The position numbers were made by a program, and so were the translations under genes. The notes under the pieces were generated by a model, which was not told where the DNA came from, searched no databases, and saw only the letters and a program-made list of their open reading frames with translations. A stretch of DNA of 64,000 bases, taken from contig CP133967.1 of the NCBI GenBank assembly GCA_036251935.1, forward strand, positions 1-64,000, read 5' to 3'. Every line of letters begins with the position of its first letter. Within the stretch, counting starts at the first letter, position 1. The stretch is from Orbaceae bacterium lpD04 (GTDB lineage Bacteria > Pseudomonadota > Gammaproteobacteria > Enterobacterales > Orbaceae). Of this stretch, positions 18,798 to 30,978 are shown one piece after another.

Positions 18798-19664
18798 ATG
18801 AATTTAACTAAATGTAATTTGAGAGAAAATACTACTAGCCTCAAACGTTTTCTCACTATTTTATGGCAGCGTATTAACCATGATCGCTTAACAACGTCGG
18901 CGGCAAGCCTTGCATACACATCAATTTTAGCGTTAGTACCTCTAATTACTGTCATTTTCTCACTTTTATCAGCTTTCCCTATCTTTAACGAAGCAAGCCA
19001 GGCGCTACGGCAATTGGTTTATGATAATTTAGCACCAGCAGCGAGTGACACTATTCAACAATATCTCGATCAATTTATTGCTAATAGTAATCGGATGACT
19101 GTATTTGGTATTATTGGCTTAGTTGTAACCTCTTTACTATTAATTAGCTCTATTGATAGCGTTCTTAATTTTATTTGGCGCACAAAACGTAGGCGTTCCT
19201 TTACTTATAAGCTAACCATGTACTGGACGGTATTAACATTAGGTCCTATTTTAATTGGTGCTAGTGTTGCAATTAGTTCATATATATTTTCAACGAAGTG
19301 GTTATCAGATACGACAATAAGTCATTTATTGATAGGTTTTTTACCTTTTATGATTTCCGTTGTTGGTTTTTGGTTACTTTACTGTATCGTACCAACAGAG
19401 CCAGTGCCAACTAAAGAGTCTATTGTCGGGGCTATCATTGCCGCAGTATTATTTGAGCTAGGTAAAAAAGTATTTACCCTATATGTGACCTCGTTCCCAA
19501 CTTATCAATTGATTTATGGCGTATTATCATCGATACCTTTATTACTCATTTGGAACTATTTTTCATGGTGTATTATTTTGTTTGGTGCTGAATTTGCTGC
19601 CGCATTAGCTGACTATAATCAACAACAAAAAACTCAAATATCAACTGATGATGGTGAAAAATGA
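18798..19664 (+). CDS. yihY: YihY/BrkB-family inner-membrane protein
   Basis: 288 residues (E. coli YihY 290) with about six membrane segments. The conserved N-terminal [27 protein letters not shown] and the later [17 protein letters not shown] and [11 protein letters not shown] blocks mark the BrkB/YihY family. The family has been linked to RNase BN by an early misassignment and has no established function. The stop overlaps the dtd start by four bases (ATGA), the same gene pair as in E. coli. Confidence 0.93.
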   Translation: MNLTKCNLRENTTSLKRFLTILWQRINHDRLTTSAASLAYTSILALVPLITVIFSLLSAFPIFNEASQALRQLVYDNLAPAASDTIQQYLDQFIANSNRMTVFGIIGLVVTSLLLISSIDSVLNFIWRTKRRRSFTYKLTMYWTVLTLGPILIGASVAISSYIFSTKWLSDTTISHLLIGFLPFMISVVGFWLLYCIVPTEPVPTKESIVGAIIAAVLFELGKKVFTLYVTSFPTYQLIYGVLSSIPLLLIWNYFSWCIILFGAEFAAALADYNQQQKTQISTDDGEK

Positions 19665-20095
19665 TTGCACTAATACAACGCGTAAAATATGCCAGTGTTT
19701 CGGTCAATGAGCAAATTGTTGGCAAAATAGATCATGGCTTATTAGTATTATTAGGTGTTGAGAAAGAAGATACCGAGCAAAAGGCATCAAGGCTTTGTGA
19801 GAAAGTACTTGGTTATCGTATTTTTAGCGATAATGAAGGTAAAATGAATCTTAATGTTAAGCAAGCTAACGGTAATATTTTAGTTGTCTCTCAGTTTACG
19901 TTAGCCGCCGATACTCAAAAAGGTATGAGGCCAAGTTTTACAAAAGGTGCCACGCCCAATCAGGCGAAAACATTATATGAATATTTCGTTAATCAATGCC
20001 AACAACAAATTCTAACTCAGACCGGAATTTTTGCTGCTGATATGCAAGTTTCACTGCTTAACGATGGTCCTGTGACCTTTTGGTTACAAGCTTAA
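19661..20095 (+). CDS. dtd: D-aminoacyl-tRNA deacylase
   Basis: 144 residues, standard length. It hydrolyses D-amino acids from mischarged tRNA. The two family signatures are present: SQFTLAADT (catalytic Ser-Gln) and the GPVTF segment ([11 protein letters not shown]) at the C-terminus, which supplies the cross-subunit Gly-cisPro-like site of the dimer. It is coupled to yihY. Its stop is one base from the stop of convergent mtlR, with no terminator between. Confidence 0.95.
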   Translation: MIALIQRVKYASVSVNEQIVGKIDHGLLVLLGVEKEDTEQKASRLCEKVLGYRIFSDNEGKMNLNVKQANGNILVVSQFTLAADTQKGMRPSFTKGATPNQAKTLYEYFVNQCQQQILTQTGIFAADMQVSLLNDGPVTFWLQA

Positions 20096-20096
20096 T

Positions 20097-20651
20097 TTAC
20101 TCCTGGATAAAGTAAAGTTCCTGCTTTTGGGTGAGACGAACAACTAGAGTTGTTATCGCAATGATTAATGCAGATCGAATCATTTGCTGGTAACGCTGCT
20201 TATATATTGAAGACTTCATGCTATCAACAATTCCAACATCACTTGATATCATTTTTTGGTTAACAAGATTAGGTGGCAATGTCATATCATGTAGTAAACT
20301 TATCGGGCCTAGAATTTCGTCATCAACAAAAGAATAATCGGTTTCTTTATCAAGCTCTAACTCATCAAGAATCGCCATAATAAGCTCAATATCTTCATAT
20401 TCCTCACCAGTAATCATACCTAAAGCATAAAGCAACTTTAGCCTTACCGATAAATCATTAAGTGGGCCACGATTGCCCACTAATGAAGGGATCACAAATT
20501 TGATGGCATGCTTCTCTTTACGAAAAGATTTCATCATTAACTGATCTATACTCTGGCCAATAATATCCATAGCGTCAATCAACAGATCATGAATACCGAT
20601 GCGTTGATTTAACCGTTCTAGAATATCGTCTTCTTGTAAATTTTCTAACAT
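20097..20651 (-). CDS. mtlR: Mannitol operon repressor
   Basis: 184 residues. MtlR-family proteins repress mtlADR and have no ordinary helix-turn-helix. The conserved core FRKEKHAIKFVIPSLVG, GPLNDLSVRLKLLYALG, GEEYEDIELIMAILDEL and FVDDEILGPI matches E. coli MtlR, and the C-terminal SSIYKQRYQQMIRS is also kept. Last gene of the minus-strand mannitol operon, 16 bp after mtlD. The N-terminus lacks about 15 residues found in E. coli. Confidence 0.92.
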   Translation of the reverse strand: MLENLQEDDILERLNQRIGIHDLLIDAMDIIGQSIDQLMMKSFRKEKHAIKFVIPSLVGNRGPLNDLSVRLKLLYALGMITGEEYEDIELIMAILDELELDKETDYSFVDDEILGPISLLHDMTLPPNLVNQKMISSDVGIVDSMKSSIYKQRYQQMIRSALIIAITTLVVRLTQKQELYFIQE

Positions 20652-20667
20652 GAGTATCGTTTAAAAA

Positions 20668-21828
20668 TTAAAAGTCCTTTTTTTGCATAAGATCATAAAT
20701 CTTAGCAACTTTAGCAATTACGGGATTATTAATCTCAATCGTTGATATTTGGCTAAATGCTTTATCAATCCCTTGCTTAGCAATAATATCAGCAAGTTCA
20801 ATTGCCTGCTCATCATCATAATTACGATAGTTTAAAGCTGCGGCAATACCAATTTGTAAATTATTGCTACATAATTGATATTCAAATGTCCCTAATAACG
20901 GTTTCACTAATCTGTCTGATGGACTTAATTTTCTTAATGGCTGGCGGCCTACCCTTGCAGTATCATCATGTAAATAAGGGTTTTCAAAGCGTGTTAAAAT
21001 TTTCTCAATATAAGCGATATGCTTAACTTCATCAAAATTATAACGGTTAATAAGCACCTGCCCACTTTCTTCCATAGCGCCACGGGCAATCAATCGAATT
21101 CGTTCATCAAGGATAGCGTCTCGAATCGTTGTTAATCCGTAGTAATGACCTAAATAAGCCGTAATCGCATGTCCTGTATTAAGGGTAAATAACTTACGCT
21201 CAACAAAAGCCATTAAATTGTCAGTAGGCTCCATACCCGAAATTATCGGTACAGATCCTTTAAATTGCGTTTCATCAACAATCCACTCTGAAAATGTCTC
21301 AACTGTAACTTCTAAAATATCGCCTGTTTTTGATGTTGCAGGAGGAACGATACGATCAACTGCTGAATCAACAAAGCCAACATATTGATTAACCCAATCA
21401 TGGTATTGAGCGGGTAACACAGCAAAAATATGCTCTTTAAATTGGCTCGTTCCACGCACCATGTTTTCACACGCAATAATATTTAGTGGTAAAGTATTAT
21501 TAGACTCAAAACGGGCGATTAAGCCCTTAGCAACAGCGCTTGCAATACGAGGTAATATTTGTGGGCCAACAGCTGTTGTAACTAGGTCAACTTTAGCGAT
21601 TTTATCAATAACGTCATCTGATTGGCTATTTATCGCATCAACGCCAATAACAACTTCTGTCGTCGCACATTCACCGACAACATTTACTGGATATTGATGC
21701 CTTGCATTTAATTCGTCAACAATTGCCTGATTAACATCGGCAAATGTCACTTTTATCCCTGCATCAGCTAATAGTTTGCCAATAAAACCTCGACCAATAT
21801 TACCCGCACCAAAATGTAAAACTTGCAT
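20668..21828 (-). CDS. mtlD: Mannitol-1-phosphate 5-dehydrogenase
   Basis: 386 residues (E. coli 382). It oxidises mannitol 1-phosphate, delivered by MtlA, to fructose 6-phosphate with NAD. The N-terminal Rossmann motif is [16 protein letters not shown]; the catalytic region has [15 protein letters not shown], including the Lys-Asn-His-type site of polyol dehydrogenases ([10 protein letters not shown]). Second gene of the mtl operon, 75 bp after mtlA. Confidence 0.96.
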   Translation of the reverse strand: MQVLHFGAGNIGRGFIGKLLADAGIKVTFADVNQAIVDELNARHQYPVNVVGECATTEVVIGVDAINSQSDDVIDKIAKVDLVTTAVGPQILPRIASAVAKGLIARFESNNTLPLNIIACENMVRGTSQFKEHIFAVLPAQYHDWVNQYVGFVDSAVDRIVPPATSKTGDILEVTVETFSEWIVDETQFKGSVPIISGMEPTDNLMAFVERKLFTLNTGHAITAYLGHYYGLTTIRDAILDERIRLIARGAMEESGQVLINRYNFDEVKHIAYIEKILTRFENPYLHDDTARVGRQPLRKLSPSDRLVKPLLGTFEYQLCSNNLQIGIAAALNYRNYDDEQAIELADIIAKQGIDKAFSQISTIEINNPVIAKVAKIYDLMQKKDF

Positions 21829-21903
21829 AACTTCAACCTTAATTATCTTATTTCGTTATCTATTAATGATAGTTTAATGGCAAAATAAAGAAGATATTTA
21901 CCA

Positions 21904-23781
21904 TTAAGCTAACACTACCAGTACTTCATTAATATCGTTGGTATTGACTAATTTCTCTATAATTGATGGATCATCAAGTGCACTCGTTAATTTAGCAATA
22001 ACATCAAGGTGCTCATTATTTCGAGCGGCTATTGCAATAACTAAACGGGCTTTATCATCTTGCGTTTCACCAAACACGACGCCTTGAGGATATTGGCAAA
22101 AGACAATCCCGGTTTTAAGTACTTTGTCTTTAGCTTCAATTGTACCATGCGGCACAGCGATTGACTCACCAAGGTATGTACTAGTTAATGCTTCTCTAGC
22201 AAACATTGCATCAATATAATCGTCTTCAACATAACCCAATTTAACTAATTGTTCCCCTGCAAAGCGAATTGCTTCTTCTTTCGTACTTGCGTTAAGGCCA
22301 AGAAATACATCATTTTGTGTTAAACGAAAAATCGGAGTTTCATCTTGCTCTGCTTGAGCTTTAACTTCAACAACGGCCGATGTAGTTTGTTGTTCTTTTA
22401 AGGATTCAACAAGTTGATTGTATAAATCGCTATCAAGGAAATTAACTAGTGAAATATGATGTGCATTTGGTGCATGTTGCTTAGCGCGTTCAGTCAAATC
22501 TCGATGTGTAATAACGATATCAACATCGGTTGGTAAGTTATTTATTGCTAAATTAGTAACTGATATATTTAAGCCCGCGTCTTTTACTTTTTTATTTAAA
22601 ACGCCTGCGCCCATTGCACTCGATCCCATACCTGCATCACAAGCAACAATAATTTTTTTCACCAACGCCAGATCAAACTCATTAGAATCATCGAGGCCTT
22701 TTGATTGGCTTTTCATTTTTTTGATATTTGCTTGTGCATCATCAAGGCTTTTTTCAGTATTTTTAGTTGTTTTTAAAAGTATCGCTGATGCAACAAAGGT
22801 CACAACTGCTGCGGCAATAACTGAAGCAATAACGCCTATTAATGAACTTTTTGGTGCTACAGCAAGTACCGCAATAATTGAGCCTGGTGAGGCTGGTGAA
22901 CTTAAGCCAGCATTAAATAGTGTTAAGGTGAAAATACCCGTCATACCACCTAAAATCATTGCAATAATTAAACGAGGGTTCATTAATACATAAGGGAAGT
23001 AAATTTCATGAATGCCACCAAAGAACTGGATAATCGCAGCACCGCCTGCAGAACTTTTAGCCGCCCCTTTACCAAATACCATATAAGCAAGTAAAAGTCC
23101 AAGCCCTGGTCCAGGGTTTGCTTCAATTAAAAAGAAAATTGATTTAGAATGCTCAGCAACTTGCTGAATCCCTAACGGCGAAAAAATACCGTGATTAATG
23201 GCATTATTTAAGAATAAAATTTTAGCTGGTTCAACAATAATCGAGGTTAATGGCAATAGATTTGCCTGCACCATAAAGTCGACGCCATAAGATAATACTT
23301 CCGATGCTCGAACTACACATGGGCCAATAGCAAAAAAAGCAAGTAAGGCTAGGATCATGCCAAGAATACCGGAAGAGAAATTATTAACTAACATCTCAAA
23401 ACCGCTTCTAACTTTACCTTCAATTATTTGGTCAAATTTCTTAATTACCCAACCGCCAAGTGGCCCAACAATCATGGCACCTAAGAACATCGGGATTTCG
23501 GAACCAACAATTACGCCCATGGTAGTAATTGCTCCGACAACCGCACCACGTTCACCATAAACCAACTTACCACCTGTATAGCCAATTAATAGTGGTAGTA
23601 AATATGAAATCATAGGTCCTATTAGCTGTGCTACTATTTGATTAGGAAACCATCCTGAAGGGTAAAGAAAAATAGCAGTAATAAAACCCCAAGCAATAAA
23701 AGCACCAATATTTGGCATCACCATATTACTTAGGAAGCGTCCAAAATTCTGGACTTTCAATTTGATATTTGATTTAGACAT
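21904..23781 (-). CDS. mtlA: Mannitol-specific PTS transporter EIICBA
   Basis: 625 residues (E. coli 637), three fused domains. Residues 1 to about 340 are the membrane EIIC, with NMVMPNIGAFIAWG and the substrate-region GGIHEIYFPYVLMNPR. The EIIB domain follows, with its phospho-Cys in IIVACDAGMGSSAMG, and then EIIA with its phospho-His in YLGESIAVPHGTIEAK. It imports and phosphorylates mannitol. It heads the operon; the 240-bp gap before divergent rnpB carries two strong CRP sites, so catabolite activation is expected. Confidence 0.97.
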   Translation of the reverse strand: MSKSNIKLKVQNFGRFLSNMVMPNIGAFIAWGFITAIFLYPSGWFPNQIVAQLIGPMISYLLPLLIGYTGGKLVYGERGAVVGAITTMGVIVGSEIPMFLGAMIVGPLGGWVIKKFDQIIEGKVRSGFEMLVNNFSSGILGMILALLAFFAIGPCVVRASEVLSYGVDFMVQANLLPLTSIIVEPAKILFLNNAINHGIFSPLGIQQVAEHSKSIFFLIEANPGPGLGLLLAYMVFGKGAAKSSAGGAAIIQFFGGIHEIYFPYVLMNPRLIIAMILGGMTGIFTLTLFNAGLSSPASPGSIIAVLAVAPKSSLIGVIASVIAAAVVTFVASAILLKTTKNTEKSLDDAQANIKKMKSQSKGLDDSNEFDLALVKKIIVACDAGMGSSAMGAGVLNKKVKDAGLNISVTNLAINNLPTDVDIVITHRDLTERAKQHAPNAHHISLVNFLDSDLYNQLVESLKEQQTTSAVVEVKAQAEQDETPIFRLTQNDVFLGLNASTKEEAIRFAGEQLVKLGYVEDDYIDAMFAREALTSTYLGESIAVPHGTIEAKDKVLKTGIVFCQYPQGVVFGETQDDKARLVIAIAARNNEHLDVIAKLTSALDDPSIIEKLVNTNDINEVLVVLA

Positions 23782-23808
23782 AGTTTATCTCATTTGTATG
23801 GGTCAATA

Positions 23809-23881
23809 TGCGCACATTGTACGCATTAACTTGTATGCAATTCATCAATATTTAATTGTAAATGTGATCTCAATCACACTT
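23809..23881 (-). promoter_or_regulatory. mtlA promoter with class I CRP site
   Basis: TGTGA-TCTCAA-TCACA (23863-23878) sits in AAATGTGATCTCAATCACAC, close to the CRP consensus. On the minus strand a -10 TACAAT occupies 23821-23816, implying transcription from about 23809. The CRP centre (23870.5) then falls at about -61.5, the classic class I position. The -35 (TGAATT) is poor, as expected for an activated promoter. Confidence 0.75.
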
Positions 23882-23902
23882 TAAAAATCACTCAAAATTA
23901 GC

Positions 23903-23924
23903 AAGCGTGATCTAGATCACATAA
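23903..23924 (-). promoter_or_regulatory. Second CRP site upstream of mtlA
   Basis: CGTGA-TCTAGA-TCACA (23906-23921) matches the CRP consensus except for one base. Its centre is 43 bp upstream of the first site, four helical turns, so both dimers would lie on the same face of the DNA. It could also influence the divergent rnpB promoter. Confidence 0.7.
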
Positions 23925-23983
23925 TTTAAGATTTATGCCGTATGAAACGCAAAAAGTAACAATATATCGGGTGACTAAAAACA

Positions 23984-24012
23984 TTTACAATAAGCCATTA
24001 TTAGCGTATCCT
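23984..24012 (+). promoter_or_regulatory. rnpB promoter
   Basis: TTTACA (23984-23989), 17-bp spacer, TATCCT (24007-24012), placing transcription start at about 24020, exactly the first base of the P1 helix of RNase P RNA. Confidence 0.6.
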
Positions 24013-24019
24013 CCCTATC

Positions 24020-24402
<383 letters not shown>

Positions 24403-24405
24403 TTC

Positions 24406-25089
24406 CTACTTTTTCTTTTCTACTGATTTATTTCTGGTAGCAAAATGGCGTTTTACAACTAACCAAATAGATGCAATTAAACCAAGTACTAATAAAAATA
24501 CCGGAATTAGCATCAAAAATGTCATAAACTGTTTTTCGTACATCTTGAATAATGGTGAAAGACCAAATAAGTATCCTAAAGTGGTGATCAAGAAAATCCA
24601 TAATGTCGCACTGACCCAGTTATAAATATGAAATCGCTTGCTGTGTAATCCCGATAAACCCGCCATAATAGGTAAAGCTGTGCGTACAAAGGCAATAAAA
24701 CGCCCGATAAATAGCGCCTGTAATCCATATTTATGAAATAAAGTCTGTGTTCGAGCATGATATTTCGCAGGTAAGTGAGCCATCCAGCTTTTAACTAGCT
24801 TTGTGTTACCAAGCCAGCGCCCTTGAATATAACCAAGCCATGTACCTAATGCTGCACCAGCAATGAGTACAACATTGATTAAGCCAAAATGAAAAATATC
24901 TAAACTAATAAGTACACCAGTTAAAAATAATAAGCTATCACCTGGTAAAAAAGCCGCAGGTAAAATACCATTTTCTAATAGTAAAATGACAAATAACATC
25001 GCATAAAGCGTCCATAATACTTTAGGATCTCTTAAAACTTCGAGATTCATTGCCAAAAAAGCATGATAAAGTGTAATTATCGTTTCCAT
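24406..25089 (-). CDS. yqjA: DedA-family inner-membrane protein (YqjA/YghB type)
   Basis: 227 residues. DedA proteins are proposed undecaprenyl-phosphate or lipid flippases/transporters required for envelope homeostasis. Family motifs: LLLENGILPAAFLPGDSLLF, YIQGRWLGNTKLVKSW, the (F/Y)xxxR-type segment FIGRFIAFVRTALPIMAGLSG, and NWVSATLWI. Conserved acidic and arginine residues in membrane-buried positions (E39/D51-type and the two arginines of GRFIAFVR) are present. Overall similarity favours YqjA over YghB. It has a Lys-rich C-terminal tail. Last of the minus-strand mre-rng-tldD cluster, 30 bp after tldD. Confidence 0.9.
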   Translation of the reverse strand: METIITLYHAFLAMNLEVLRDPKVLWTLYAMLFVILLLENGILPAAFLPGDSLLFLTGVLISLDIFHFGLINVVLIAGAALGTWLGYIQGRWLGNTKLVKSWMAHLPAKYHARTQTLFHKYGLQALFIGRFIAFVRTALPIMAGLSGLHSKRFHIYNWVSATLWIFLITTLGYLFGLSPLFKMYEKQFMTFLMLIPVFLLVLGLIASIWLVVKRHFATRNKSVEKKK

Positions 25090-25119
25090 TTATGTCTTCA
25101 TCCTATTAATACAAAATCA

Positions 25120-26577
25120 CTAGCGGCTAATTGTACCGCCAACAGTTAAGTTATCTACCTTTAATGTTGGTTGACCAACTCCCACAGGTACGCTTTGTCC
25201 TGCTTTTCCACACACACCAACACCAATATCAAGCGCCATATCATCGGCAACCATTGAGATATTTTGCATCGCTTCAATACCAGAACCAATTAGCGTAGCC
25301 CCTTTAACAGGTTTTGTAATTTTTCCTTTCTCAATTAAATAGGCTTCAGAGGTAGAAAAAACAAATTGCCCAGAGGTAATATCGACTTGTCCACCAGCAA
25401 ATCCTGGTGCATATAGACCATAATCAACACTGCTAATAATCTCATCAAATGTTGAGTCACCACCAAGCATATAGGTATTAGTCATTCTAGGCATAGGCAA
25501 ATAAGAGTAACTTTCTCTTCGACCATTACCAGTTGACGCTGTGCCCATGAGTTTGGCATTTAATTTATCAAACATATAACCTTTTAAAATACCATTCTCA
25601 ATAAGTACGGTTCGCTGCCCGGCAACGCCCTCATCATCAACGGTTAATGAGCCTCGTCGATCTTTTATCGTCGCATCATCAACAATTGTGCATAATTCAG
25701 AAGTAACTAATTGACCCATTTTACCAGAAAATACCGATGAATTTTTACGGTTAAAATCACCTTCAAGTCCATGCCCAACGGCTTCATGTAGAAGAACAGC
25801 CGGCCATCCAGCGCCGAGCACAACGGGCATGGCGCCTGCAGGCGCGGCCGTTGCGGATAATGCAACTAATGCTAAGCGAACAGCTTCTATCGTATAACTA
25901 TCAGCCTGACTTTGACCCGTTAGAGGATTGATTGTAAAGAAATAATCATAGCTAAAACGCCCCCCTCCGCCACAGCTTCCTCTTTCTCGAACGCCATTTT
26001 CTTCAACTAAAACAGAGATAGATAATCTGACTAACGGACGAGAATCTGCCGCAAAGGTACCATCAGTTGCGGCAATTAAGATATCTTCATAACTACCAGA
26101 AAGGCTTGCTGTAACATCAATAACGCGCTTATCTAATGAGCGAGCTAATCTATCAACATGTTGCAACAATAAAATTTTGACGTCTTGCCCAATGCTATTT
26201 ATCGGATTAAGGCTAGGATATATAGGCAGTTGCTCACCCGATTTTAATGGTGTTACAACTAATGGTGAAACATCATGAACAATACTTTGAGCTGCGACAG
26301 CACTTTGTTCGAGTTTGGCAAATGAAATTTGATCAGTATAAGCAAAACCGGTTTTATCGCCGGTGATCGCACGAATACCAACACCTTGATCTCGATGAAA
26401 TGACGCATTATTGATGATTTTATCATCTAGCGCCCAGCTCTCATAATAACCCGATAAAAAATATACATCACCGTAATCAATTCGTCTGGCAGATAGTATA
26501 TCAAGTAGATGAGTTAGATCACCATGCTTTAAATTATTTGCAGTAAGTAGTCGCTCACTGACCTCAGTTAATAACAT
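25120..26577 (-). CDS. tldD: Metalloprotease TldD
   Basis: 485 residues (E. coli 481). With TldE (PmbA, not in this window) it forms a heterodimeric zinc protease that matures microcin B17 and degrades the CcdA antitoxin. The active-site HExxxH is in [15 protein letters not shown]; the third ligand Cys region is near the C-terminus ([15 protein letters not shown]). [20 protein letters not shown] is conserved. It sits 50 bp after rng; in E. coli yhdP lies between them. Confidence 0.95.
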   Translation of the reverse strand: MLLTEVSERLLTANNLKHGDLTHLLDILSARRIDYGDVYFLSGYYESWALDDKIINNASFHRDQGVGIRAITGDKTGFAYTDQISFAKLEQSAVAAQSIVHDVSPLVVTPLKSGEQLPIYPSLNPINSIGQDVKILLLQHVDRLARSLDKRVIDVTASLSGSYEDILIAATDGTFAADSRPLVRLSISVLVEENGVRERGSCGGGGRFSYDYFFTINPLTGQSQADSYTIEAVRLALVALSATAAPAGAMPVVLGAGWPAVLLHEAVGHGLEGDFNRKNSSVFSGKMGQLVTSELCTIVDDATIKDRRGSLTVDDEGVAGQRTVLIENGILKGYMFDKLNAKLMGTASTGNGRRESYSYLPMPRMTNTYMLGGDSTFDEIISSVDYGLYAPGFAGGQVDITSGQFVFSTSEAYLIEKGKITKPVKGATLIGSGIEAMQNISMVADDMALDIGVGVCGKAGQSVPVGVGQPTLKVDNLTVGGTISR

Positions 26578-26627
26578 AAATTCCTTAAAAGATATTAAAG
26601 ATAATTACTTAATAGCAACAATACTCA

Positions 26628-28103
26628 TTACATTAATACAACATCATATTGTTCTTGGATATATAATGGTTCGACCTTTACTTCAACTCGCTTGCTAACA
26701 AATAATTCAACTTCAGCCAATGTGTGAGACTCATCGGCGGTTAAAGCATTAGCTACGACAGTTGATGCATATACTAAGAAATATTCACTGCGATGAGCTT
26801 TATGCACACGCACAATTTCGCGTAAAATTTCATTACAAATCGTTTCAACAGATTTGACCATACCCCTACCATGGCAAGAGGGACACTCTTCACATAAGAT
26901 ATGTTCAATGCTTTCCCTTGTGCGCTTACGCGTCATTTCAACCAAACCTAAAGCAGAAAAGTTATTAACCGTTGTTTTAGCGCGATCTTTACTTAAAAAA
27001 TCATGTAACGATTGTAATACTCGCTCGCGATGGATCTCTTCTTGCATATCGATAAAATCAATAATAACAATGCCGCCTAAATTTCGCAGGCGTAGTTGCC
27101 TTGCAATTGCAATCGTTGCTTCAATATTGGTATTAAAAATTGTTTCTTCAAGATTACGATGACCAACAAAAGCACCAGTATTAATATCAATTGTGGTCAT
27201 TGCTTCGGTTTGATCAATAATTAAGTATCCGCCTGACTTGAGTTTTACTTTTCTATCTAATGCTCTTTGGATTTCATTTTCAATATCGTACAAATCAAAA
27301 ATAGGAATATTACCTTTGTAATGTACCAATTTAGCCGTAATTTCAGGCATAAATTCTTGAGTAAATTCGGTTAATAAATCAAATGTTAGCTTTGAATCAA
27401 CTAAAATTCTTTCAATTGGATCGCCGACAAAATCTCTTAAAATACGCTGAGATAAGTCTAGCTCACCATAAAGTAAGTTTTTACTTACTGGTCTAGACAT
27501 TCTTTCTTGAATTTTCTTCCATAGACGATTTAAAAATGCGATATCTTGTTCTAGTTCATTTTGGTTCGCACCTTCAGCTGCGGTCCTGACAATAAAACCG
27601 CCATCATCTGTAATATATTTTTCAATGATCTGTTTTAAACGATTCCGTTCTTCTTCGCTTTCAATGCGCTGTGAAGTCGCAACATGAGCAGAGTTTGGGC
27701 CTGGCATAAAGACTAAATAACGAGACGGTAAAGTGATGTCAGTTGTCAGCCTTGCACCCTTAGTTCCTATTGGATCTTTTACTACCTGAACCATAAGATC
27801 TTGACCTTGGCGGACAAGTTCTGAGATATCTTTAACCTGAAACTGTTCTTGTTCACTATCTGAAACACATTCAGTATGCGGCATAATATCTGAAGCATGC
27901 AAAAATGCTGCCTTTTCAAGCCCTATATCAACAAATGCCGCTTGCATACCCGGTAAAATTCGAATAACTTTACCTTTATAAATATTACCGACAATGCCTC
28001 TTTTTGATTCTCTATCAACATGAATTTCTTGCAAGATCCCTTCTTCAACATAAGCAACGCGAGTTTCAGATGGCGTGACATTCATTAATAATTCAACAGA
28101 CAT
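26628..28103 (-). CDS. rng: Ribonuclease G
   Basis: 491 residues (E. coli 489). A 5'-end-dependent endoribonuclease that matures the 16S rRNA 5' end and degrades some mRNAs. The S1 domain (about 35-125) has GNIYKGKVIRILPGMQAAFVDIG. The catalytic DNase I-like site has Asp residues in TTIDINTGAFVGH and IVIIDFIDM. The zinc-link cysteines that join the dimer are in EECPSCHGRG. There is no C-terminal scaffold, so this is RNase G and not RNase E. It starts 11 bp after mreD. Confidence 0.96.
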   Translation of the reverse strand: MSVELLMNVTPSETRVAYVEEGILQEIHVDRESKRGIVGNIYKGKVIRILPGMQAAFVDIGLEKAAFLHASDIMPHTECVSDSEQEQFQVKDISELVRQGQDLMVQVVKDPIGTKGARLTTDITLPSRYLVFMPGPNSAHVATSQRIESEEERNRLKQIIEKYITDDGGFIVRTAAEGANQNELEQDIAFLNRLWKKIQERMSRPVSKNLLYGELDLSQRILRDFVGDPIERILVDSKLTFDLLTEFTQEFMPEITAKLVHYKGNIPIFDLYDIENEIQRALDRKVKLKSGGYLIIDQTEAMTTIDINTGAFVGHRNLEETIFNTNIEATIAIARQLRLRNLGGIVIIDFIDMQEEIHRERVLQSLHDFLSKDRAKTTVNNFSALGLVEMTRKRTRESIEHILCEECPSCHGRGMVKSVETICNEILREIVRVHKAHRSEYFLVYASTVVANALTADESHTLAEVELFVSKRVEVKVEPLYIQEQYDVVLM

Positions 28104-28114
28104 AATATCCTCAT

Positions 28115-28603
28115 TTAATCGATTGCAAAAATTTGCCTAATTTGTTGTAACAGCAAAAATACCCATATCCATATAAACGCATCAATAAATGCCGATAGAA
28201 AAACAAGCGGAGATAGAGTTATCATTTGGTATATGGCAATTTCAAATATAAACAGCAATAAATCATAAATAAGTGATAGGCCAAAGATAATAAACGACTG
28301 CTGCCACAAGGCTAAGTTTCTAACCAATTGAAATCTAAAAAGAACAAGATAAGCTATTAACGAAAAAATAAAGGCATGTACCCCAAGTACAGTCCCTAAA
28401 AATAGATCTAATATAATACCGACTAAAAATGCAGTTCCAATACCTACTCTGTGCGGCAACACGAATATCCAACTAACTAAAATTAGCATTAGCCAGTGTG
28501 GTTTTAAAAAATAAAATGATGCAGTCCATGGCATAACTTGCAGTAATAAACCAACAAATAAAGTCAGCCAAATCATCCAATAACTGTAGGCAGAATTATT
28601 CAT
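28115..28603 (-). CDS. mreD: Rod-shape protein MreD
   Basis: 162 residues with about five membrane segments. A small inner-membrane member of the elongasome that works with MreB, MreC, RodA and PBP2 in lateral wall synthesis. Conserved PHWLMLILVSWIFVLPHRVGIG and GIILDLFLGTVLGVHAF mark the family. Its start overlaps the end of mreC by eight bases. Confidence 0.93.
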   Translation of the reverse strand: MNNSAYSYWMIWLTLFVGLLLQVMPWTASFYFLKPHWLMLILVSWIFVLPHRVGIGTAFLVGIILDLFLGTVLGVHAFIFSLIAYLVLFRFQLVRNLALWQQSFIIFGLSLIYDLLLFIFEIAIYQMITLSPLVFLSAFIDAFIWIWVFLLLQQIRQIFAID

Positions 28604-29477
28604 TACTTAGTACCTCTTGGGTATTTTTAGGTGTAGCCGGCTTATTTTTATCATTCCACAATAATAATAGGTAACGTAACCGTTTTAAATCTGCGCTAGG
28701 TGTAGCTGAGATAATCGGTGTTGAGCCGTGTATATCGAGTTTAACAGAACTAACAACCGCAACGGGATAACCTTCCGGAAAGCGGCCATCAAGGCCAGAA
28801 GAGACCAATACATCGCCAACTTGAATATCAACATTATTAGGTAAAAAATCGAGTAAGAGATCATTATTACAACCATTACCAACTGCTACCACTCTCATAT
28901 CATTGCGTAATACTTGTACCGGGATCGCATGTTGATAATCGCAAATTAAAATTGCACGACTAGTGTCATATGCTGTTTTATAAATTTGCCCAACAATGCC
29001 TTTTTCATCAAGAACTGGTTGTCCAACAAAAACATCATCTTTTGTACCTTTATTTAACATGATTTGATAAATATACGGATCTGTATCGGCAAGCAATACC
29101 TGAGCCACTTTTTTATATTCGTCGTGTTGTAAAGGAGAACCAAGCAAATCCCGAAGCCTATTATTTTCTCTTTTCAAATAAGCAAGTTGTAATAATTCAC
29201 TTTGCTGACTTTGTAGTTCATTTTTTAAAGATGTATTTTCATCAAGAAGCACTTGCCTTGTTTTCGACATTTGCTCTAAGGAAGTAAACGTGGCTCTTGG
29301 TGAATTTGAGATATAGTATAAGGGAGAAATAATTGAATCTAAATAATAACGGGCAACAGAAAATGCCCGATAATTAACATCGCATACAATCAATAAGATA
29401 GCTAAAATTAATACGATAAATAGCTGAAAACCGAGTGGTGTTCCCTTAGTAAATAATCGTTTCATAGCGGGATCCAC
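28596..29477 (-). CDS. mreC: Rod-shape protein MreC
   Basis: 293 residues. One N-terminal membrane helix (about 13-32) is followed by a coiled coil (about 65-110, LKNELQSQQSELLQLAYLKR) and the periplasmic beta-barrel pair with VGQPVLDEKGIVGQIY, VLVSSGLDGRFPEGYPVAVV. It links MreB filaments to PBP2. The usual long Pro/Gln tail is short here (NKPATPKNTQEVLSNE). It lies 42 bp after mreB. Confidence 0.95.
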   Translation of the reverse strand: MDPAMKRLFTKGTPLGFQLFIVLILAILLIVCDVNYRAFSVARYYLDSIISPLYYISNSPRATFTSLEQMSKTRQVLLDENTSLKNELQSQQSELLQLAYLKRENNRLRDLLGSPLQHDEYKKVAQVLLADTDPYIYQIMLNKGTKDDVFVGQPVLDEKGIVGQIYKTAYDTSRAILICDYQHAIPVQVLRNDMRVVAVGNGCNNDLLLDFLPNNVDIQVGDVLVSSGLDGRFPEGYPVAVVSSVKLDIHGSTPIISATPSADLKRLRYLLLLWNDKNKPATPKNTQEVLSNE

Positions 29478-29519
29478 CGTTTAGAGATAAAAAAGTAGTT
29501 TTTCAACGCTACACAAAAA

Positions 29520-30978
<1,459 letters not shown>

